Source: Patiria miniata (Eukaryota > Echinodermata > Asteroidea > Valvatida > Asterinidae). Taken from it: 64,000 nt of DNA. A program made the translations under genes and the position numbers. Below are positions 37,903 to 54,600 of the stretch, piece by piece (within the stretch, counting starts at the first letter, position 1; each line of letters opens with the position of its first letter). The notes under the pieces are model-generated. The model was not told where the DNA came from and ran no database searches. It saw only the letters and a list, made by a program, of their open reading frames with translations. The DNA lies in contig NW_024037074.1 in NCBI RefSeq assembly GCF_015706575.1, forward strand, positions 6,138,001-6,202,000. The letters run 5' to 3'.

Positions 37903-40589
37903 AAAAGGTCCATACTGCTATATCGACCCCATGCACAGCGCGTCTTGCTCTCATCGAGGACATGGTGTTGTTATTTTCGTCAATGGCAATAAAAGTACAA
38001 TGTCCGCTCGGCGTGTGCATTTCACAGAGAAGCAAAGAATTGTCTTCATTGATGGCGGTCTGTGCAAGGGGTCTATTGGGTGTGACTTAAGTATAAGCAA
38101 TTACCTTGACTTGCAAAAACAGACTCTTTGCGTTGACTATGCAGCTTATAGGCTATTATATATAGGAATCCATTCAAGTAGCCGAAGCTCGCATAGTTCC
38201 AAGGCCTTTCCAAGCCGCGGTTTCATTAATTACATTTTAAACGAGCTTTTAATGCGTTATAGAGTATGTGCCAACCATCTGAGCTTTAGAGGGTTCCGCA
38301 TAACGTTTTTGAAGATAATTTGGAGGGTATACCTTTGAGGTTTTGGGTGGGGCTCGACAGGACTTGTTGAACGGGAAGTGTTTGAAATTGGAGGGACGTA
38401 CGACGCCGGAAACAGTATTAATACTGACGTATTCTCTTTCATTCGATAGATGCATTTATATTTTATTTTTAGAAATGGGGAGTTGGAAAAAAAAGATAGC
38501 TGCACTCATACCTTTGGCATCATTAAATTTGGAGACTGCCATGAGTAATTTTTACCGTTATCCGTTTTACCTGGCATTAACTTCCTGTGTCTTTAAACTC
38601 ATAAAAAAACTCACTATTATAATGAGTGCACATAATAGTCTCGGTTCCATAAGTCGCACTGTCAAAATGCCTGAATTGCCAGTCAGTGAACACTGACCAG
38701 TTTGCCGTGGTTTATGCGTTTTTTTCCCGACATAGATTGGGATCTGCATGCGATACTTGGCGTCGATTTGCCCTGGGCATTGCAAACGCGCAGACCACTC
38801 GCCTTAGCGTGGCAACACACAAAGACATCGTAAGTGCACAGATTTCACGAGCAGTCTGCGCATAATGCGCTCATTCTCTACCTAGTCTTAAAACCTTGCA
38901 AGCTGGAAAATATATTCTGAAGTATAAATGTACGAGGTTTTTATGCGCCCAGTTCGTTCACATCTCTGTCTAGGCGTGTGCATAATCAAACAAGACCTAT
39001 AATTATGGTGACGTTCGTTTCAATTGTGTGTCTTCTTTATTTAACCTTCCGTAGATAAAACATAAATTCGGAAACATTGGGCGAAAAACATTCTTGACTT
39101 TCGCGAACTGCCTATCTCCTTCGGAAAACAAGGCCCTGGCTCTTACGCGCCTTATGCTGGAGTCCTTGGTATGACTAGCGAGGCCGACCATAATAATAGT
39201 CGGTCCCCGTGAAATCGTCGTTAAAAAGACCTTCAGCGGAGCAGAGTGGGGAAGGCCGCCGGGGCCACAGCGCGCTCTGGACGGCAGCTCGTCTCAAGGG
39301 CACTCGCTTCGTTCACCTTGCGTCGCCGTGCGCCAGACAATGAATTTAAAAACACCTTGTTTTCCTGGGTTAATGTTCTGCACACGGTTCTAATGACAGA
39401 ATAATATTCATCGTACAAAAATTTACACAAGAATCGTGGCCGAATTTTCTTCAGTTTTTCAAACTTTGTTTCCCATTTCGCAAGTGAAGTTGAAACTCAG
39501 TAATAGTACGCGAATGATTTAAAACTACCGTAACTGTGTGATGGGAATAATTGAAAAATGTGAATTTTTCGCTCCCATCCGCGTAACGATGATATAATGA
39601 ATAATAATATGGTGTGCATTTTCAATTTCAATGAGAGCATGTATGGACTTGCTCGTTTGTTGTTTTTTCCATTAATATATTTATTGTAAATCTACAGTGA
39701 TTTCAAAAAGAGCAACAACGAATACGCCGTTTTAGAAACCTGTCTGTATTTTAGCATGTTAATGTGCATGAAGAATTTGAAATGTCGCTACTTTGTTGTT
39801 TGCAGACGTTTTGTAAATTACTCTCTATCATTACAAGTTATGCCAGAAAATTCACAAGATTAAATTGACGGAAGGTTATGTACGTTGAAAAGACTTGTTT
39901 TCTTGTTTGTCTTTACCCTTCATTGAAGAATGTTGTAAAAATTGCGTCATTTTTTATCAAGATCTCAACAAGTCTATTTCACAATAGACAGTGGGAAATC
40001 CCTATTTATTTTTGCGGGATTTGTTTTTCAACTAGGGTGTCGTTTACGACACAGTGCTGACGTCGCAACATGATGAATTATATTTCCACATGTTGCGAAA
40101 CGAATGCTTAGTCCCTTTCGAATTACGTCCCTTGTTTATGCTTATCTGTAATCTAATTAGAAATATAGATTATTTGATAATTAATTGCAATGCTTGGATA
40201 TTTCAATTTGAGGTACATAATTCTATTCCCAAACACAAATCAAACGAAACAAAATACGCACAAAATAAAAAGTTAAAGTTTAAAATTTGCAACAGATTTG
40301 AAACAAAAATTAGGCCTATAATAACCAGTTTTAGACCCACTAAGGTTTGCTTCATTAATTTGTCCCAATCATAAAGATAACGTTTTCTTGTCTCCGTTAC
40401 TGATCAAAAATGTGTAACTTAAACAAAATGTTTTCAAGTATACTAGTTTCTAAATTTTAAATAATTTTGTTCATTCTGTGGCAAGATATTTTTGGTGATA
40501 AATAAAAGAATAATCTTGAAGTTTACCGCACACTCAGGCACATCTTTGTTAAATGCCATACAAAGCATTGACAAAGAGCACAATAAATC

Positions 40590-40680
40590 AAAGGAGAGCG
40601 GCGGCCATATTTCGGCGGCGTTGATGTCGAGCACAGACGCCATTTCCGCACAGCCGGCCGCCGCAGACAACACTCCACCA
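40590..40680. promoter_or_regulatory. CpG-rich patch with YY1-like sites
   Basis: A short GC-rich block contains GCGGCGGCCATATT and GACGCCATTTCCGC, both like the YY1 core on the - strand (ATGGC). A - strand frame could start MASVLDINAAEIWPP in good context, but the downstream text is not recognisable. It may be an unassigned promoter. Confidence 0.3.
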
Positions 40681-41790
40681 AAAAACCTGCCGATTTAGTC
40701 CAAAAAATTCATTCACAAAAATACTTAAATTCAATGAAAGGAATTACCTACTAATTACATGTACCTTCAGTAGTGAAGTCCCTTTGCTTCCGTCTTCTTT
40801 GCAAATCCACCAGAGTAATTCCAACCAAAAAGGAGTTGAATGAACAAGACAAGAATGAATGAACCTAACCGCACGCAAGAATCGGCAAAAGAAAAATGTG
40901 GAAAAGGTCCGATTTTATAGATGGCGCACAGCATGCATTTGAGCTCCGTGCTCACCGCGTACAAAATGATGTGACCGCAAATTCGTGCGTGTTGGCAGAT
41001 GACGGTGAAATTGAACTTGTGGAGTGTATGCGTGCTACTCAGCGACGATAAGGGCCGGGTAGGGCAATGCAGAGAGCGCTTACATTGCGGTTCAGAGGTC
41101 CCCGGTTTAATTTTAGGGAAACACTGCAGAACCAGAGAGAAAATTACACATTAACCCGGCACGTAAGCGCAGCGGTGGTGCACTCTGGTTGAACTCCCGT
41201 CCAACCTGCGCCTTTGTATACGCGCTTGAGGTCCGCACACGGTTTGTGATTGGAGGAATTACCTGAGCCCGTTTGATTGCATTACTACGACTGCAGTGAT
41301 CGTGACAATCCCCGTGACCGCACCAAGGAACGGCTATCTTAAAGCTTGCCCACTCAGTGGACTCAACGGCTGTTTTATGCCAATGTCATCTTCGAGAAGC
41401 AACTTTAAAGGGTACCCCTGGATCGAATCGCATGCAAGTTCAGTCCAAATTGACAGTTTCGATCCGTAATCCAATGCTATAATCCATTGAAAATAATTCC
41501 AATTGTGTGTGTGTGGAGATTAAACAATTTAACCTCCAGTTTACTTTTCGCATGCACAAAATTACACTTTCAAAATTCAACATGTCTATCGAGCCTGGTA
41601 ACACATTACTGCTGTAGGCTATTATTTATATGAAGGTCCAAATATTGACTTTTTTTCCCTGATATTGATTATTTTTGACATCTGTAGCAAGCTGCATTGT
41701 TAGTCCATCAACAAGTGAACATCTGGCAAATAGTTAAATTATGCTCGATTAATTTGTTGTTCTTTCCTCGGTCTTTCTGAAATAGTTTAA

Positions 41791-41850
41791 CGCCCAAACA
41801 AACAAACAAAGAAAGAAACAAACAAACAACCAATCAATCAATCAATAAAA
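41791..41850 (+). repeat. Compound AAAC/AATC tetranucleotide repeat
   Basis: Runs of CAAA, GAAA and AATC tetranucleotides, no coding content. Confidence 0.9.
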
Positions 41851-42154
41851 AACGAACAAATATTGAGACGATCTATTTCCGTCCTATTTCCTGACTTGTC
41901 CTCTCGATAGTAATAATAATATATAATATAGCTTGATGCCCTGGTGGAGAAGAACTGTTCACCTTGCACAAATTTATACAATGTTATATTTTTTAAACCG
42001 TCCAAAAAACTTGCAGGCAACATATGGTATGGACAAGCAACGAAATACTTGGTGGATTAAGTTCTAAACTTTATTTTACACTAAAAGCAGCAGAGAAACG
42101 TAGATCTTGAGGTAGGGAAATTTAAAACAGACTGATTCCTCACTATACAACATA

Positions 42155-42648
42155 TTAGTTTGCTTTTGCTGTAATTTTCAGAAATCGATGGATTTGGGGG
42201 TTAGTAATTTATAGCAAATATTGTTACACTGTCCTGTTTAAAGTGTTGTTTTCATGATGCTGGGAAAAACTCAAGAAAAGAAATGTTGCTCTTGTAGTCT
42301 GGTTCCCTGAACCTTCAGAAAAACGGAGCAATCTATAGACGCCGGGGAATCGTCAGTGTCAAGGAACCAGACTAGCTGGCTTGCACCCGTTCACGGACGT
42401 GTAACTGATTGCAACGGGGGCACTATTTGGAAAAAAAAAAATACACAGTTTTTTTCCAACGATGGTCGGCCGGCCATCGTTGGAAGTTGATACAAAAATT
42501 CAACAAGTTCTTGAAATATTAATGACAGCACACCATGCAGGTGCCATGATTTCACAGGCCTGATGCTTGAGACTTACAGTCGAGTAAGGTATTTCATAGT
42601 AATTTGGTAGTTTTGTTTTTTGATATTTGCAAATGTTGTATGTTACCT
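42155..42648 (+). mobile_element. Family A MITE, copy 3 (diverged)
   Basis: It shares TTTGCTTTTGCTGTAATTTT, GGAACCAGACTAGCTGGC and the right end GCAAATGTTGTATGTTACCT then TTAA. The left terminus is lost. The central palindrome at 42454-42485 has a different arm sequence (CGATGGTC) that is still self-complementary. Confidence 0.8.
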
Positions 42649-43639
42649 TTAATATCACTTGCCGGTATTATTTTTTCCCGGAAAAAAATCGCGTATAGCT
42701 CAGATTAAGGTTAAATATGTTTTCTTCGAATACCAACATTGATTTCTTTGCGTTTTTCATGCAAGCCCGGTTCCTGTTGCACATTTTATTGCAAAAATAT
42801 AGGGAGATTTTTTTCAGGAAAATGTGTAGTTTTTATTTATTCGCTACGGTATGTTTTAATAACAGATATTTAGATAATTTGGACAGTCTTGTAATTAGTT
42901 GATCCAGCTATATACTAATTAGGAACCGTTTTGGGGATTTTTTTTTTTAGAAAAAGCTACGTTTATACAATATTGCAATCATGAAAAGAACTCTGAACAG
43001 ATAGAAAAGTGCCTGTTAAATGCATTAATTCCATATGTTATACTTATTAATTATAATTGCCAAATAGATCGACATCTCTAAACCTGTTTTCGCAGGAGGC
43101 ACGAATTTTGCGACATGAATCAGCCGTTGACTAGGAGTTCATGCGGAACGAACGTGACTGAATGATCACTGACCTTCGTTTGGGTTATCATGACCCCCAA
43201 AGGGTCATTAAAGGGACACGCACTCATAATTGGGACTAGTCAGTTAAAGGTTTGTTATCGTCACGAATTCTTGCTCTTGTCAACGTATATTATTACCTTT
43301 GCAGAAAAAAACTATGCAATATCATGGTTAACAGTTTGTCGTGGAGAAGACCTAGCTATTTTGTTCATCAAACCTAGTTCATGTATTATTAAGGAGGAAC
43401 AACAGAACTCGACAACACATTTCACACATTGTTGTTTTCCTATTGTACATGTATACGCACTGGCTCGGTGTTAAAAATGTCGACAGAGGGCGCCGTTCAT
43501 GTTACTACAAAACTTTCTACTGCGAGCACCTTTTTCTGGCATTTACAATAACAATGTAACCTAATTTGAAGTTTCTAATTTGAAACATTACAGGCGAAAT
43601 CTAGCGCGCCTTGTTGAGCCGTTTTCTTTTCTTTTATTT

Positions 43640-44035
43640 TATCTCTTGTTCTTTTTCACGTTCTTCCCTTTTTTCGGGGTGGGGGCGGGGGTGGGGGGAG
43701 GGGGTTTCAGGGGCGTAAATCCCGGGGGATGGGTGTATTTATCCCCCCCCCCACACCCCCACACACACTTTTTTACCAGATGGAATGGGCTATTGAATCA
43801 TCCCCCCCACACACACACACACTTTTTTTGTGATGGAAAAATGCGGATTTTGAGGTATTTTCCGAACGTCCCAACAACTAAAATATATTCATAGCACTGA
43901 AAAGTGGAGAAACAAAGTACAAAAGCTTTAAAAATGTAAGCGCAAGTAAACATATTGATATACATCTTTATCCTGAAGCGCGCCCCTAGTATATGGTGTA
44001 CGTCCAGCCCCCCCCCCCCCCCCAGCCCCCTTTTT
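43640..44035. repeat. G/C homopolymer and CA-rich low-complexity region
   Basis: G-rich tract at about 43678-43705, C run at 43743-43752, ACACAC runs at 43761 and 43808, and a C run near 44008-44023. Accidental open frames here are artefacts of composition. Confidence 0.8.
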
Positions 44036-44918
44036 GAATTTCCACGGCCGGGCAATTTTGGGATTTGGGTCATCCCCCACTCGCTGGCACACCCATACGC
44101 GGCCACTGGGTGGGGTGGGGCTGGGACTAACAGACTGGGGCTATTGGCTGAAATTGCTTAAAAAAATACTGCATCCAGGCGTTTTCTTTTCCAGTGAGAT
44201 AGCAGTGTGCCTCCCCTTTAGGCTTAAGAAAGATTTTTTTTTGACACAGAAGAGATAATGTTAATGAAATTCTGGTGTAATTTTCCATACCCATCATCCC
44301 CAGAGGAAAAAAACCCGAAAGCGCTTAATATGCAACCACCCATGCTGCACCGAGTTTGATATGACACGAAGCAATCTATTTTTATCCAGTCCCTGCAGGT
44401 TTTTTTGCGCTTCTCAAGTCCAGGTAATCCTTAATGGTGATAACTCACAAGGTCAAGGATTTGCGGCGAATGGTCAGTTAATTAATGGTCAGTCTCCACT
44501 GGGCATTCTAATGGCAGGGATCAGTGGTCAAGGCTAATGGTGTTTTGTTCTGCGCTCTGGCCAGGATCCTTGCCCGCATGGTCAAGCAATACCGAAGGCA
44601 CTGTCATTTTAGGTATTAATTGAAGTGAATGTACTTTAAATGCGTTGAATGTATATAATTTAGTGTAAATTTATATTATTTGTGTGCGTCGTACTGTAGC
44701 TCACACCTAAATTGCACTCCAGCTCAACTTCTATAAAATGTTCACTTATTTGTTATCGCTGACATGCTTGGTGCAACTTTAACTTCCACCGTAAGATGTC
44801 CATGTATAATGGGTCCGACTAATTCTAGTCTCTTCAAATATTTTCGTCTTAAATTTCAGTGAAAAAAAAGTCTTATATTTCGATGGTTTTATTGGTGTTC
44901 TATCATTGAAAAAAAATA

Positions 44919-45109
44919 GAGTCGACTCTCGTTAGTACAAACTCTGTAAATACAAAATTCTGGTTATAACAAACATAAGGCCTTGGTCCCGACTGTGCAT
45001 TTATGTGCACAATGAATGGGAATGATGTTCCTCTTTATACAAAATTCTGATATACATTTGTAACAATTTGGCTAGGTCCGAACAAGTTTGTATTAACGAG
45101 ACTCGACTG
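44919..45109. mobile_element. pogo/Tigger-like MITE, TA-flanked
   Basis: Left GAGTCGACTCTCGTTAGTAC and right GTATTAACGAGACTCGACTG are inverted ends of the kind typical of pogo-group elements (CAGTCGA...CGTTA). TA lies directly outside on both sides. 191 bp, no transposase. Confidence 0.85.
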
Positions 45110-46010
45110 TAACACTATCCACAAGTGCATAATAAATTTGACAGGACATTTCGAAATTTTCAACAGGTGAATGAACGTTTAAATATTGTTCAATTCATGA
45201 AAGAAAATTTATTAAAGAAATTTCACAAAATTACACTCTGCAGGAGATTGAGCTGTCTTTATGATATTTATTTATCAATAAAACTGATCTACACAATGAC
45301 ACACGACAGAGTTGATGACAATTTACTTAACCTATACATATTGGTTTTTTTTTATTGTTATTGTTGTCCACCATGAAACATGCAGCCATAAAGGCTTAAA
45401 AACAAAGCTTATTCAAGTTTTATATTCTGTCTGAAATATGCTACTTCTTTTATGTTTCCAAAACAAGTGACACCAATTATTAGGTCAGTTAGATTATAAC
45501 AAATGTTGATTTTAAAGGAAACTTTTACCTAACTAGTTTGGTCAATTTACTGTATTACCTGTATACCAGGTGATTTTTATCATTGGAATCGGCTGCCTTT
45601 GGCAATTAATAGGGCTTAGTAATTAACAAACACATAAACAAGTCCGCATAATAAATTTCATTTGATTCTTGGCTATACATTATATTTAGACAGCAGAAAG
45701 ACTTTAAGCTGTTATAATATCAATATATTGTCATTTTAATAGTTGTTGGCACTATCAGACTCACTTTTGCCAGAATGAGTAAATACAGGAGCAATCTTGA
45801 GCACATAACCACTACTAAATACAGTTGTTGTCATTTCGTCATATCATGGGCACGTTACTGCAACGAAATAGAATCTTCTATAGCAAGGCTTTCAAATACT
45901 GCAACAACTCACAAACTACATTTTATACAAATACTGTCTGCTTGACTGTGTGAGCTCTTTTGGCATCCAATAACATGACCGTCATCAATCATAATGCCAC
46001 ACATACGCAA

Positions 46011-46536
46011 GGCAAGTTCGATCAAAGATCAGTGGTTAAGTAGTGGTTGGTTTGTGACGTACCTAGCGCATGCACGCTGAAGTTGAAGTATGAGCAACTC
46101 TTGTCAAACTATTGTGTTGACGTTTCTGTTAACTGACACAAACGATAGCGATTGTGTAGTTTAGGACATAAAATACATAATCGCCATTATTATTGAACAA
46201 TAGTGACAAAAGTGACAGAATTGTTAACTAACATGGAAAAACTGAAATGGAAAAAGATGAAATGGATCAATTTATAGATGCCGGAAAATTGTAAGGTAAG
46301 GGAACCAGTCTAGCCTATCTGCACTCACAGTCTCATTATTCTGCCATATTTGGCGATAGTTGGTACCCTCTGCACTACATGTATGCTATGAAAATTGTCA
46401 CTGATAACCAGCTATAAATTGTTGTGCGACTAATCGAGGTAGGCTGGTCCTGACTGGTCCAACCATCGTCGACTCGCGTGCGTTTGATCAGAGTTAGATG
46501 AACTATGGTGAACTATGGCCCTTGATCGAACTTGCC
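46011..46536. mobile_element. MITE with GGCAAGTTCGATCAA ends, containing a family A fragment
   Basis: Exact 15-bp inverted ends GGCAAGTTCGATCAA / TTGATCGAACTTGCC enclose 526 bp. Inside at about 46255-46320 is a fragment like family A (GCCGGAAAATTGTAAGG, GGGAACCAGTCTAGCC). It lies just downstream of the LRRC47 stop codon. Confidence 0.75.
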
Positions 46537-46877
46537 TACATGTACAGATGACTACATGTACATATTTTGCAGCAATCAGCATATTATCCTAGCCTGGGAA
46601 AACCTTGGTGCAGAAGCCAAGGGTGTCACATTACAGGGCAAAATTCATGGATAGAATTTGACAAATTCTAGGCATAGAATTTGTCATCTGTGTGTATTTT
46701 ATGTTTATGTATAGGGTGTAAAATGAGGACACACAAGTGAAACATCCTTTTCTAATCGAGGACAGGAGTCCAATCGAGAACGTCCTCGACTGGAAAATGT
46801 GTACAAAACTTTGACAGCCAGCTGACACAAACAACAAACAAGCATCACGATATGACATTTAACCTATGACCTTAAAC

Positions 46878-51412
<4,535 letters not shown>

Positions 51413-51619
51413 TTTTAGCAGATAACCCTGTGCGGTACCTGCACTCCCAATGCACTTAAATTAGTTACTGATAGAGTGGGTATCAGACTAGACAATTAGT
51501 TACATGTTGAAATACCACGTGCTCGGATTTGTGCATGGGATTTAAAACACATGAGAATTCCGAAGTTTTCAACAGAGCATAACATTTGAAGTTACCACTG
51601 AACGAGTTCAATTTTCAAC
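51413..51619. promoter_or_regulatory. Bidirectional promoter region LRRC47/NOP2 with CACGTG box
   Basis: Only 207 bp separate the two divergent start codons, so both 5' UTRs and the core promoters must lie here unless there are undetected upstream exons. No TATA box is evident at a sensible position. A perfect palindromic E-box CACGTG sits at 51516-51521, about midway. Such boxes bind Myc/Max-type factors, and nucleolar genes like NOP2 are common targets; that use here is inferred. Confidence 0.6.
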
Positions 51620-54600
51620 ATGGGGAGGAAGAAAGATCTGAACGAGCTGGGTAAACGTGGTCCTGGCAGAAAATCGAAGAAACAAGGGGCGCCAGAGATG
51701 CCACAATATCTCAAAAGTCAAGGTGAGAAAATTGTATTAACCTGTTGCGATATTAACCCTTACTCTCTGAGGGTAGTTTACTGCATGTCAGTTGGTTATG
51801 CCAATGCCCTCCAGCTGCAGTATATTGGCAGATAAACTATCTTGACAGTGAAGGCTCCAATTGGCAGGAGTTGGAGGCCCTGGAGGGTGCCTGATACTGA
51901 CCAGCTGGGGGCACTCACTTTGTTATCAGAGGACTCTCATTGTTCTCTGTGGCATGTATTGGAGTGCCTGTCCAGTTACCCTTGAAATGACATGGCAGAT
52001 ATTGGAGGGCCATGCAAAAAACATAGGAGATTTTCTTGAGGCACATATTGGCATGCGTTGGAGGGTCAAGTAGGGTAAGGGTTAGTATGGTAAGATCATT
52101 TATGTCCCAATCTAAACACAGAATGATTAGAACTGTACTTACCATTGTGTATATGAAGCATTAAACTTATATTTCATTTTTCTTGTTAACAATAACAGTT
52201 TTTATCTTTATTATATTATTTGCATTATTATTAATTTTTCAGATGATGAATCTGAGAAACGACTTGGCCGTAGATCGCGACAAAGGTGAAGTTGACCGAT
52301 TACAAAAATGCCAATATGTCACATTAGAGTTGTTTATAGTTATCATTTTTGTAATCCCTGGCTCAGGGTGTTCTATAAATTCACTGCGCACCCCCACGAT
52401 TGTGACATTGACAATGGCCACCAAAAAAGCAAAGGTTTGATCGCACTCTCCCCATGCTCCCATTGCCTCCTTTCAATGTGTGGACTACATAGGCCTACAT
52501 GTAGTTGTAAGCCTAGTGTTGCGCAAACATGGCTCAAATCATGAATTGCTACCTGGAGTATTAATTGCAGAATGCCCCGCCACTCGGAAATGCACCCCTA
52601 AAATCTCGGGCTACGTGGTTGGAATTACTGGAAAAGAAACAATTGAAGTCCATTGCCAGCTACGCGGATACTGAGTGGGGGTCCCCTTGAGAATGAAGCA
52701 ATACAAAAGAAAAGGGTACAGGTAGCGCTGAGAGGGTTTGTTGAGGCCAACCAACCGTGACTTTGTAGCCGGCTACGAGGTGCATAGATTGAGTGGCGGG
52801 GTGTTCTGCAATTGTGCCGGCTACCCTTGGAATAACACACACACACACACACACACAATAAAACTGGCAACATTCACATTGAAATACCCCCTCCCCCTTC
52901 CCCAGTATGGAAATCCCTGTCAAAGATTTAAGACATGTTCATTTAATGCATCCTCAGGTGGTTTTTTGCCATTGAATGATTTCAATTCATTTGAATATTC
53001 CGTTCACCTGCAGAGTTGTCAAGAGGGTCCAGCAACAACGTCAGCAATTGAACAAACAAAAAGAACAGCAGCAAAAACAGCAGCAGCAAAAACAGCAGCA
53101 GCAAGAACAGAAGAAAACAAAAGTGGAGAAGGCAACGCCAGGCAGCGCCAGAAAGAAACCTGTGACCGAGATGGACAGTGACGGAGAGGGAAGTGACGGG
53201 GGATGGAGCGATGATGGAGAGTGGCTAGATGATGAGGTAGAAGAAGGCGAAGAGGAGGAAAGCGAAGAGGGGAGTGAGAAGGAATCAGATGAAGGTATAG
53301 TCTCAGCCAGAAGAACAGATTAAGATTATGTTCCCCTAACCCCCTAGGCCCTTGTTGCTTACAACCATCCCCAATCCTCCAAAATCCTCCAAAATTTTTC
53401 AACTCCGCCTAAATTTTTCAAAATTGTCAGACAGTCCTGCCTCAAAATGCATTCATCTTCAATCCTCCAAAATCCTCCTCATCCCAAAACTTTGCACTCG
53501 TGTTTAAATGAAGGATAACCAACGCCAAATCCTTCAAAATCATCAGACAGTCCTGCCTCAAAATGCATGCATCCTCAATCCTCCAAAATCCTCTTGTGCT
53601 TCATTCACCATTCATCCTCAATCCTCCAAAATCCTCATGTGCTTCAATCACCATTCATCCTCAATCCTCCAGAATCCTCATTTGATTCAATCACCATTCA
53701 TCCTCAATCCTCTAGAATCCTCCAAAACCGCCAGGAGGGTTTTGGAGGAGTGAGGTGGGTTAGGGTTAATGCAGCAGGTCCTTGGCAGTGCAGCTAAACT
53801 GCCTTGGCACTAGCAGTAGGGGGCGCTATCAGCAAGATGAATCAAAGATTCTTTTTGCTAATGGTTAAGGCTAAAATTCTTTCTTAATTAACCCTAACCC
53901 TGCCAGACGCAACACATTGCATCAAGTGGAAAATAACTGGTGCACTTTGATGCTTTCAGATACCAACACCAGTGCATGAATGGCCAGCCCTTAAACAATG
54001 AGAGCTAGTCCCATTGAACATGCCACAGTTGTATCCTGCTGCATACGGTGACCACGGACTATGAGGCAGTGTGGCCTTGAGACTTTTTCCCTGATGGATC
54101 TTGCTACATTTGGCAGGCTGGTCACTTGGACAAGTGTTGCAAGTTGCTACGTTTGGCAGGATTCTAGCAAAAATACCCTGGAGGGTTAGGGATAAAATAA
54201 AGACTCAGATTTTACACTTTGCACAAAATTCCCCCTTTCTAAAACAAGTCCAGTCACAAGTAAATCACAAGGCCATTCATAAGTCCAGTCACAAGTAACA
54301 GTGGATAAACAATAACAAAAGAATGTTTTTGTCAAAACTCGTTTGGATAGCCTGTGAGTTGAATTGGGATTGGAGGGCTTGTGATGGACGTGCAGGGACT
54401 TGTGATGGACTTGTCTTTATCCCTAATTGTTATCGAATTAAAGATAGGTATCTCAAACAGGAGATGGGTCAAAGAGATATATCAGCCATCCTGACCTGGT
54501 CAGTTGTTGATGACATTTGAACCCCGACCTCAGCTACTGTATGTATGACATCACACCCAAAACATGCCAGATGTGTTTCATTTGTGAAATGTTTTAATCA

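Larger units (their letters stand above)
32495..46010. other. Gene-poor spacer upstream of NR0B
   Basis: No coding exon could be supported here, including no nuclear-receptor zinc-finger exon on the - strand. The stretch holds the mobile elements listed separately (33.4, 36.7, 37.4, 42.2 and 44.9 kb), simple repeats near 41791-41850 and 43740-43825, and a CpG-rich patch at 40590-40680. The 5' UTR and promoter of NR0B must lie at its left edge. Confidence 0.5.

Noticed and set aside
37931..38338. 135-codon open frame, the longest in the 32.5-46 kb spacer
   Set aside because: No recognisable domain and no splice partners. The first part lies just after a MITE, and its composition matches the surrounding non-coding DNA. 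Chance cannot be excluded without expression data.
39233..39430. GC-rich - strand frame as an upstream NR0B exon with DNA-binding domain
   Set aside because: No zinc-finger cysteines or FFKR-type motif; no nuclear-receptor DBD text was found anywhere in 32.5-46 kb.
53019..53402. 127-codon - strand frame opposite NOP2 exon 3
   Set aside because: It is the antisense shadow of a Gln/Glu/Asp-rich coding exon; no independent evidence.
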